DNA of 58,454 nucleotides from Lachnospiraceae bacterium UBA2860 (GTDB lineage Bacteria; Bacillota; Clostridia; Lachnospirales; Lachnospiraceae), in NCBI GenBank assembly GCA_002350625.1, contig DEFE01000018.1:76243-134696 (forward strand), read 5' to 3'. A program made the position numbers and the translations under genes. Of this stretch, positions 52,724-58,454 are shown piece after piece. The notes below the pieces were generated by a model that saw nothing but the letters and a program-made list of their open reading frames with translations, made no database searches and was not told the origin of the DNA. Each line of letters starts with the position of its first letter. Position 1 is the stretch's first letter.

Positions 52724-53002
52724 ATGCTGAGACTGATTATAAAAATAATGCTTCTGCCACTTGGGCTTACACTGAAGGCAGCCGGTGCTCTCCTGCTTGG
52801 GATTGCAAATCTCTCTGCCTATGTTGTCGGACCTGTAACCACGTTCATGATTGGCTGTGGGATCTATTCCGCCTTCATTCACAACTGGACAAATGTCGTC
52901 ATACTTGCAGTAGCGACATGTCTTGTTTACATGATCTATATCACCGCCGGCGGAGTAATCGTACTTCTTGATGCTGCCGGTGACGGGATACTTGGCATGT
53001 GA
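52724..53002 (+). CDS. CD1845-like small membrane protein
   Basis: A 92-residue protein with two or three membrane segments (IIKIMLLPLGLTLKAAGALL, GPVTTFMIGCGIY and VVILAVATCLVYMIYITAGG). Genes of this kind sit just before relaxases in Clostridia elements (the CD1845 family). AAAGGAG precedes ATG 52724. It overlaps or abuts the relaxase frame and is probably co-transcribed with it. Its role is unknown. Confidence 0.7.
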   Translation: MLRLIIKIMLLPLGLTLKAAGALLLGIANLSAYVVGPVTTFMIGCGIYSAFIHNWTNVVILAVATCLVYMIYITAGGVIVLLDAAGDGILGM

Positions 53003-53025
53003 AATGGGAGAAGGAGGAAGGATAT

Positions 53026-54402
53026 GTGGCAGCAACAAGACTGATTGCACTCCATGCAAGAAAAGGAAGAGGAATTCGAGCGTCACTGCGGGAGCGTATC
53101 GATTATGCGCAGAATCCGGACAAGACAGAACGGGGAAGGCTGATCACCACATATGAATGTGACGAGGAGACAGCCTGGCTTGAATTCAGTTTGTCTCAGA
53201 CTCAGCTTAAAGAGCGCGGGAGGTACCGGGGAGACCGGAGGGTAATAGCCTACCAGATCCGTCAGTCCTTTCGTCCCGGAGAGATCACTCCCGAAGAAGC
53301 GAACCGGATCGGATACGAGACAGCGATGCGGTTTACAAAAGGAAAGCATGCATTTACTGTCTCGACGCATACGGATCGTGCACATATTCATAACCATATC
53401 ATTTTCAATTCCGTCACTCTGGACAGCTCCGGAAAATGGCGGGATTTTCATCGTTCGGGGATAGCTCTTCAGCATCTGAGTGATCTCATCTGCATTGAAC
53501 ACGGCATGTCTGTAATTGCCCGGGGAAATGCCGGTAAGCGCAGAAAAATCGAATGGCAGGAACGGAAATCCATTCGGGGCCAGATACGTGAAGATATTGA
53601 GAATTGCCTCATGGAAAAACCCAGATCACTTCAGGATCTTCTCAGGCGTCTGGAACAGTCCGGGTATGAAGTAAAGCGAGGCAAAGATATTTCCCTGAAA
53701 CGGCAGGGTGCCAAAAGATTTGTTCGCTTGCAGAGCCTTGGCTTGGGCTTTCGTGAAGAAGACATCGGCATGTTAACAGCCGAAGACATTTCCGGCAAGC
53801 GGGAAAGTACAGGATCAAAACTTAGCCTCATGGTGGATATTGACCAGAAAATCCGGGAAGGCAAAGGCAGGGGCTACGAGAGATGGGCAAAGTCTTTCAA
53901 CCTGAAACAGATGGCAGATTCACTTCTCTTTCTGCAGGAGCATAACGTGGAAAGCCGTGAGGAACTGGATGCCAGGACTGTAGAAACTGTACAGACGTTC
54001 CATGATCTGGGTGATCAGATCAAAGTGCTTGAAGCACGGCTGCATGAGATTGCGGAAATGAAAACACATATCATCAACTATGTGAAAACACGGGAAATCT
54101 ATACGGCATATCGAAAAGCCGGTTACAGCAAACGCTTTCTGGATAAGCATCGTGCAGACATCGAAATTCATAAAGCTGCAAAAGCTGCTTTCGACAAAGC
54201 CGGTGTTAAAAAGCTGCCGAAAGTGAAGGATCTGAGCGCGGAGTACGGACAGGTTCTGTCAGAGAAAAAGAAGTGCTATACGGCATATCGGGAAGCAAAG
54301 AAGGACATGCAGCAATGGACCGTTGCACAGAAAAATGTAGCCATGATCCTTGACCCAAATAATGGAAAACCGGAACGGCAGAGAGGTGCGAAAACCAGAT
54401 AA
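53026..54402 (+). CDS. MOBP-type relaxase
   Basis: This 458-residue relaxase nicks oriT and leads the strand into the recipient. I chose GTG 53026, behind AAGGAGGAAG, giving MAATRLIALHARKGRGI. The proposed catalytic tyrosine is Tyr27 (RIDYAQNPDKT). FTVSTHTDRAHIHNHIIFNS (about 110-129) holds the metal-binding histidines (His120, His122, His124). The rest is helical and basic, for contact with oriT and the coupling protein. The family assignment is by eye. A dense cluster of hairpins follows the gene. Confidence 0.9.
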   Translation: MAATRLIALHARKGRGIRASLRERIDYAQNPDKTERGRLITTYECDEETAWLEFSLSQTQLKERGRYRGDRRVIAYQIRQSFRPGEITPEEANRIGYETAMRFTKGKHAFTVSTHTDRAHIHNHIIFNSVTLDSSGKWRDFHRSGIALQHLSDLICIEHGMSVIARGNAGKRRKIEWQERKSIRGQIREDIENCLMEKPRSLQDLLRRLEQSGYEVKRGKDISLKRQGAKRFVRLQSLGLGFREEDIGMLTAEDISGKRESTGSKLSLMVDIDQKIREGKGRGYERWAKSFNLKQMADSLLFLQEHNVESREELDARTVETVQTFHDLGDQIKVLEARLHEIAEMKTHIINYVKTREIYTAYRKAGYSKRFLDKHRADIEIHKAAKAAFDKAGVKKLPKVKDLSAEYGQVLSEKKKCYTAYREAKKDMQQWTVAQKNVAMILDPNNGKPERQRGAKTR

Positions 54403-54511
54403 TTTTGAACGGAGTAATGCCATAGGAAACATGGAATTCGGAACGGAAAAGTAGTTTTGACAAACTGAAATCTGGAACGGAAAGAACTTGTCAGAGTTAG
54501 TTGGTTCTGAA

Positions 54512-54664
54512 CGGCGCTAAGCGCCGACCGGAAGCGTTCGCAGAACGCGCAGCCACCGCCGGGACGTGCGGTGATCAAAGGGTCTGGGGTGCTCCCCGGC
54601 AAGCTGACGCGAACGCGTCACGCATAGTTTTGCGTGTGCCAAAAGGCGGACGTCAAAACTATGC
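54512..54664. repeat. Cluster of six hairpins after the relaxase
   Basis: Six inverted repeats lie in 153 bp: CGGCGCT-A-AGCGCCG (54512), GCGTTC-GCA-GAACGC (54534), CACCGC / GCGGTG (54554-54573), GGGG-TGCT-CCCC (54586), TGACGCG-AA-CGCGTCA (54605), and GCATAGTTTTG / CAAAACTATGC (54622-54664). The last has further pairing inside. There is no coding frame that explains them. Possible roles are a single-strand origin, a second oriT or structured RNA. Confidence 0.75.
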
Positions 54665-54801
54665 CCTGCTTGCGAAAGACGAATACTGCGATTATCGTAC
54701 TTGCAGTAATTGCGATTCTGAACCGGATTGAGTCACATAATCGTTCGGTATTCTTCACTGATCATTCACAGAGTCTGTGTAGAATTCTCAATAACAGGTG
54801 A
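54661..54801 (+). CDS. Possible small membrane peptide
   Basis: A 46-residue frame has a hydrophobic segment (NTAIIVLAVIAIL) after a basic start. No clear ribosome site precedes it, and its start overlaps the last hairpin. It might be a real short membrane peptide or chance. Confidence 0.25.
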   Translation: MPCLRKTNTAIIVLAVIAILNRIESHNRSVFFTDHSQSLCRILNNR

Positions 54802-54893
54802 GGCAAACCTGATGAAGTGATAGATAGAACCTTTTCTTTTTCATACAGCCGGGGTGCTCCCAATACCACTCCGGCAACTCCTTCCCCTTTAAT

Positions 54894-54956
54894 GAAAGCA
54901 GCGCTGGCAAATAAGCCGGCGCTCTTTCAATTTGGCGCTGCTTTTCTTTTACATAG
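54894..54956 (+). promoter_or_regulatory. Terminator-like leader with TTACATAG
   Basis: AAAGCAGCGC (54895) pairs with GCGCTGCTTT (ends 54944) and is followed by TCTTTT, which gives a terminator shape. An inner stem (GAAAGCAGCGCTGGC with GCCGGCGCTCTTTC) is an alternative that excludes it. TTACATAG (54949-54956) follows at once, and the secreted protein starts 57 bp later. Mutually exclusive stems would suit attenuation. Confidence 0.45.
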
Positions 54957-55012
54957 CCGCAAATCTTTCTTCCATAGCGGCAAATATGTGCAAGAGAAAG
55001 GGGCTTTCACCA

Positions 55013-57124
55013 ATGAAAAAACTGAAGAAACGAAACTATCTTATGCCTGCTGCGATGCTCGCCGCGGGTATTTTTTTGTCCACGGCAGCGGTCATTCCGG
55101 CATCTGCAGATCCCACCACGCCGCTCCGGAAAGAGTCTCCAATAGTTCTTTCGGATGAGGAAGAAGCTGCTGCATCCGCCATCACGGAAATCACCGCCAA
55201 CTACGCTGATGACGTGTACGCCTTTGATCATTTCGATGAGTCAAAGGTGCGGGTCCATGCACGATCCTCTGACGGAGAAGAGGTGGAGATTCACGAATTT
55301 ACCTGTGAGCATGCACCGCAGATCCTGAAGATTAGAACCCTTATAACGGTCCACACTGCCTACGGTGACTGCAGCCTGGAGATCAATCCGATTCCCCTCA
55401 AGACAATCGAAGCTTCATACCAGGGGAGCGTCTACTATGGAGAGACTTTGTACCTGGAAAATATCTCTGCCACCCGTGTCTACGAAGACGGTCGTACTTT
55501 CCGGATCAGCAATATCTCGTGCAGCATTCTCGAAGAATCCGCCAATGAGACGAAGCTCTACGTGCAGACTTACTTCGGTGATGCCGTTCTGTCCGTGAAG
55601 CTGGTCCCGGTCCAGGGCATTGAGCTCACCATGAAAGAAGTCCCCTATATCGGCACCACTCCGGAGATCAAATCCGTCGCGATCTGCTACACGGACGGAG
55701 TGGTCCGGAACCTGAAACTGCAGGAGCTCCGGTTCGAAGATCTCCAGGAACTGCAGCTCGGAGCAAATGAATTCCACTTCTGGTACCGCGACCGGCGCTA
55801 TGCATTTTCCATCAACGGAATCTCCAATACGTATATCTCGAAACTCACGGAATCCATGCAGGAAGAGATCGCAGACTCCATCCGCTATCACGTCTCGGAC
55901 AGCATGATTGCCACCGTGCGTCGTTACCGGACGAGCGAATCCGACTTCCTTCTGACCCACGTCCTGATCAACAGTCCGGACCAGATCCGTGCCGGTCTTG
56001 CACACGATTCTTACGGCGGAGAACGAGAAACCTGTTCGGATGCAGCGAAGCGACAGAGCTGGGTTGTCGGTGTCAACGGCAGTAACTTTGACTGGACCAC
56101 CGGCGAGCCGGTCTATGCCGGAGTCTCGATCAAAGAAGGGAAAGTGATGAGTGGAAGCAGCACCAACGGCATGGAGATCTGCCTCAAAGAGGATGGCACT
56201 TTGTACTCCCCGGCCTCCGGCCAGTCCGGCATTTCCCTCATTGAAAATGGCGTCACCGATTCCTTCAGCTGCGGTGACACGCTCCTGATTTCGAACGGCG
56301 TCGGTGTGAACTACGGTATCCAGAGTGAGCAGTACCGGTACCCGCGAACAGCAATGGGGATGGTGAAACCGGGCGAGTATTATTTCATCACAGCCGGTTT
56401 CCAGGCTTATGAGCGCGGCATGACTTACGACGAGATCCGCAGTGTCCTCCTGCAGTTCGGCTGCACTTTCGGCAAATGCGCAGACGGCGGCGGATCCAGC
56501 ACGCTCGTGTTCGAAGGCGACGTCCTGAACTCCCCTGCAGAAAATGACACAGAGCGCCCGGTGGCCGACTTCCTCTACTTTGTGGATGCGGAACCGGGTA
56601 CTTCAACCGAGTACGGATTCGGGGAAAATGCTTCATCAAACAGCAGTCATAACAGTAACTTTCCGATCACCAAGGCCCAGTTTATAGCGTCCCTCCAGAA
56701 CGTGGTTGATACGGCGAGGGAGAACCATTATCAGTACGGCGACTCCCACGCAGAGGATCCGACCACTGATGGACTCATCAGCTGCGATCGTTTGATTTCG
56801 AAAGCACTCTGGGATCTTGGCTACACCGATCAGCACGCCGGCGGTATGGGAGTCGGTGAACTTGATGAGTATCTTTCCTCTCACGGTTTTATCCGCAGCA
56901 CCTCCATGCAGGACATCACGGACTGCTCGATCATGCTCGTAAAACATCAGGGCGAGGACTACTTCGGGCACGCTTATGTGGCACTTGGCTTTGACTTTAA
57001 TACGATGACCGGTGACCGCTATGACACCGGCTGCCAGTCCTTCATTGACCAACCGCAGCCACTCAGAGGAAAGGGATTCTGGTACCGGACAGATGACCTG
57101 ATCGTGTACAACTTCCCAGAGTGA
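55013..57124 (+). CDS. Secreted NAGPA-domain protein with NlpC-like C-terminus
   Basis: This 703-residue secreted protein has a signal peptide (AAMLAAGIFLSTAAVIPASA) and a beta-rich N-terminal half with repeated strands. A phosphodiester-glycosidase (NAGPA) domain follows (about 360-520): GVNGSNFDWTTGEP, RTAMGMVKPGEYYFITAGFQ and FGKCADGGGSSTLVF. The last 150 residues look like an NlpC/P60 or amidase-like fold, with TDGLISCDRLISKAL for the cysteine and DYFGHAYVALGFDF for the histidine. It may act on wall teichoic or capsular sugars. ATG 55013 has AAAGGGG upstream. Confidence 0.8.
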   Translation: MKKLKKRNYLMPAAMLAAGIFLSTAAVIPASADPTTPLRKESPIVLSDEEEAAASAITEITANYADDVYAFDHFDESKVRVHARSSDGEEVEIHEFTCEHAPQILKIRTLITVHTAYGDCSLEINPIPLKTIEASYQGSVYYGETLYLENISATRVYEDGRTFRISNISCSILEESANETKLYVQTYFGDAVLSVKLVPVQGIELTMKEVPYIGTTPEIKSVAICYTDGVVRNLKLQELRFEDLQELQLGANEFHFWYRDRRYAFSINGISNTYISKLTESMQEEIADSIRYHVSDSMIATVRRYRTSESDFLLTHVLINSPDQIRAGLAHDSYGGERETCSDAAKRQSWVVGVNGSNFDWTTGEPVYAGVSIKEGKVMSGSSTNGMEICLKEDGTLYSPASGQSGISLIENGVTDSFSCGDTLLISNGVGVNYGIQSEQYRYPRTAMGMVKPGEYYFITAGFQAYERGMTYDEIRSVLLQFGCTFGKCADGGGSSTLVFEGDVLNSPAENDTERPVADFLYFVDAEPGTSTEYGFGENASSNSSHNSNFPITKAQFIASLQNVVDTARENHYQYGDSHAEDPTTDGLISCDRLISKALWDLGYTDQHAGGMGVGELDEYLSSHGFIRSTSMQDITDCSIMLVKHQGEDYFGHAYVALGFDFNTMTGDRYDTGCQSFIDQPQPLRGKGFWYRTDDLIVYNFPE

Positions 57125-57208
57125 ATTGCAAGGTGAATAAAACTCAAATGTACAGTGATAGGAAAGCAACAACAGGAAGAATTCCATGGATTTTAAAAGG
57201 AGGCCAAC

Positions 57209-58228
57209 ATGAACGAAGGAAGTGGATATGAACACAGCATCCGGTTCATTACCAGCAACTACGATGAGCTTTTTAGAATCACGGACGGTAGCACGATTCT
57301 GGTGACATTTCCGGACCGGCAGTTCGTGGAGAAATGCAGTTATATCGATGATTATCATACGAAAATTGGTAATTCCGTCTACCACATCTGCCAGTATGCG
57401 GAGATCTTGGAACAGAACGATGCCAGGTGCGAGCCTGAACCAGAAACTCTGCTTGATAAAGCCGCATGGCAGATTGGTGACAGAGATTTCCTTCTCATTG
57501 AAAAAAGGAAAGATAGTTTCCGATATGAGCTGGTGACAAAAGAATTCCTGTCCAGATCCCAAGGGCAGCTTGATCGTAAAGATCTGACTGTGAATCAGGC
57601 AAGAGAGCACATTTTGGATTATTACGGGATAGGCAGACGAAGTCGTGTTCCCGTTTCTTTTGATTTCGTGAAAACCCGTATGCAGGAGGTACTGAAAGCA
57701 TCAGATGTGACAAATATTGAGTGGCAGAACTCACGGTATTTTCCGGGGATGCGAACTGTAGAACACAATCTGGCATGCGAGATTCGCAGAGTGCCGTTAC
57801 AGTTGCGATATGAAGTATCCCAGCATGATGATGGAGAAGGATTTACTATTCATTCCAATGGTGAAGACATCTGGGATCATATGCCGGAACCGGAGCTTCG
57901 AAAGCTGGAGGAGCTCCTACACGAAGCTGTCGAATACGGTCATTGGATAGATTATCTGGATCAGGCACAGACGGTGGAAGCCGTGCGGGAGGTCCGATAC
58001 AGTCTCTATGAAACTGAGGAGCTGACGAGGGAACAGATCCAGGCGCTGCATAAAGCCATTGATGATAAAGAAGCATTACTGAGTAAAGCAGGAAGAGCAG
58101 ACGTTAACAAAATGTCAGTCCTTAAAGAGCTCGAGACTAAGAAATCGAGAACTGGAACCGACAAAACTCAATTTACACCGAAAGTACGACAGCATAAGAA
58201 TGAATTGGGATCCGGAGGCAGAGATTGA
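57209..58228 (+). CDS. ICE accessory protein with LPD-like N-terminus
   Basis: A 339-residue, soluble, charged protein. The first 80 residues (SIRFITSNYDELFRITDGST, then KCSYIDDYHTKIGNSVYHIC) resemble the N-terminal module of large accessory proteins near relaxases in Tn1549-like elements. The C-terminal part is helical, with a lysine-rich end. AAGGAGG precedes ATG 57209. I do not know its function; antirestriction or relaxosome roles have been proposed for related domains, and nothing in this sequence decides it. Confidence 0.7.
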   Translation: MNEGSGYEHSIRFITSNYDELFRITDGSTILVTFPDRQFVEKCSYIDDYHTKIGNSVYHICQYAEILEQNDARCEPEPETLLDKAAWQIGDRDFLLIEKRKDSFRYELVTKEFLSRSQGQLDRKDLTVNQAREHILDYYGIGRRSRVPVSFDFVKTRMQEVLKASDVTNIEWQNSRYFPGMRTVEHNLACEIRRVPLQLRYEVSQHDDGEGFTIHSNGEDIWDHMPEPELRKLEELLHEAVEYGHWIDYLDQAQTVEAVREVRYSLYETEELTREQIQALHKAIDDKEALLSKAGRADVNKMSVLKELETKKSRTGTDKTQFTPKVRQHKNELGSGGRD

Positions 58229-58299
58229 TTATTCCCCTCAACTGTGCTATTTTCATATCATAAAGCAAGGCATTTGAAAGCTGATGCAAGCATTCCCTT

Positions 58300-58380
58300 A
58301 TGAAAGGAGAATGCGGTGTCCGTAAGAACTATAAGGATCGAAAGGCACCTATTCATGTAACTGAAGCGATGGCGTTTTAG
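58300..58380 (+). CDS. Possible very short ORF
   Basis: A 26-residue frame (MKGECGVRKNYKDRKAPIHV and on) lies just before the terminator. It has no ribosome site of its own; a GTG in another frame has AAAGGAG. It may be leftover sequence or a short regulatory peptide. Confidence 0.2.
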   Translation: MKGECGVRKNYKDRKAPIHVTEAMAF

Positions 58381-58430
58381 GGACATTGAATTTGACAGGA
58401 TCACCTGTCGGATTCGATGTCCCTTTTTTT
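58380..58430 (+). terminator. Rho-independent terminator
   Basis: GGGACAT pairs with ATGTCCC. An inner GAAT / ATTC and a GACAGG / CCTGTC stem extend it, and seven T follow. It closes the relaxase-downstream operon. Confidence 0.9.
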
Positions 58431-58454
58431 GATAGGAAACTGCTCCTGACGGAG

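Larger units (their letters stand above)
15206..58454. mobile_element. Integrative conjugative element (Tn1549/CTn-like), partial
   Basis: The region downstream of the tRNA-Arg holds an ordered set of ICE genes. They are RepA_N initiator, ParA, ParB, PcfB, VirD4, Maff2, VirB6-like, PrgI, VirB4, NlpC/P60, DUF4315, DUF4366, RadC-like, topoisomerase III, LtrC-like, MobC and relaxase. This order is known from Clostridia elements. Cargo includes a sortase pilus, an AT-rich enzyme block and two HD proteins. The left end is assumed to be the tRNA 3' end. The right end, integrase and excisionase are not in the window, so neither length nor integration mechanism can be stated. Confidence 0.85.

Overview
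The window suggests a Firmicute of class Clostridia, most likely a gut Lachnospiraceae. The support is strong AGGAGG-type ribosome binding sites, TTG and GTG starts, a Gram-positive sortase pilus, plant-glycan hydrolases, and a Tn1549/CTn-like conjugative module typical of that family. The species cannot be named from the sequence.

Positions 1 to about 15,200 look chromosomal and are GC-rich. They hold a broken LacI-type regulator, a GH3 beta-glucosidase and GH2 beta-mannosidase operon, and a GH5 glycanase (glycan breakdown). They also hold an SRAP/YedK protein and a zinc-ribbon, Y-family polymerase, YolD-like operon with a LexA-like box (DNA damage). Other genes are an alpha/beta hydrolase, a GNAT acetyltransferase, remnants of a STAS/anti-sigma pair, a double-glycine-leader SH3 peptide, a small cysteine-rich protein and a large secreted subtilase. 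The segment ends with the 5' half of a tRNA-Arg(CCU) and a complete tRNA-Arg(CCU) with its terminator.

From just after that tRNA to the end of the window lies most of an integrative conjugative element (ICE). It has an AT-rich left end with TTTGCAAAC repeats, two small leftward genes, and a 600-bp gene-free block that may encode a structured RNA. The maintenance module follows: DUF5688, RepA_N initiator with three 23-bp iteron-like repeats, ParA and, further on, ParB. A four-gene sortase pilus operon sits between parA and parB. It includes a 1498-residue surface protein with an intact-looking subtilisin triad, a thioester-like adhesin region and pilin domains. The transfer module is PcfB, VirD4, an ICE protein, Maff2, a VirB6/TrbL-like channel protein, PrgI, VirB4, an NlpC/P60 hydrolase, DUF4315 and DUF4366.

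An AT-rich cargo block (42.6-46.1 kb) follows: flavin reductase, DUF2961/GH172, two GNATs, a nitroreductase and a small Cys protein. Next come RadC-like, topoisomerase III, an LtrC/ArdC-like zincin, a Cys-rich VLP protein, a candidate oriT, MobC, two reversed HD phosphohydrolases, a CD1845-like membrane protein and a MOBP-type relaxase. Downstream are a dense hairpin cluster, a secreted NAGPA plus NlpC-like protein and an ICE accessory protein. No integrase or right attachment site is visible, so the element continues beyond the window.

The best candidates for something new are the protease-adhesin-pilin fusion, the putative structured RNA at 16.6-17.1 kb, the six-hairpin cluster after the relaxase, the recurrent TACATAG-plus-hairpin leaders, and the paired palindromes in front of the two DNA-damage loci.
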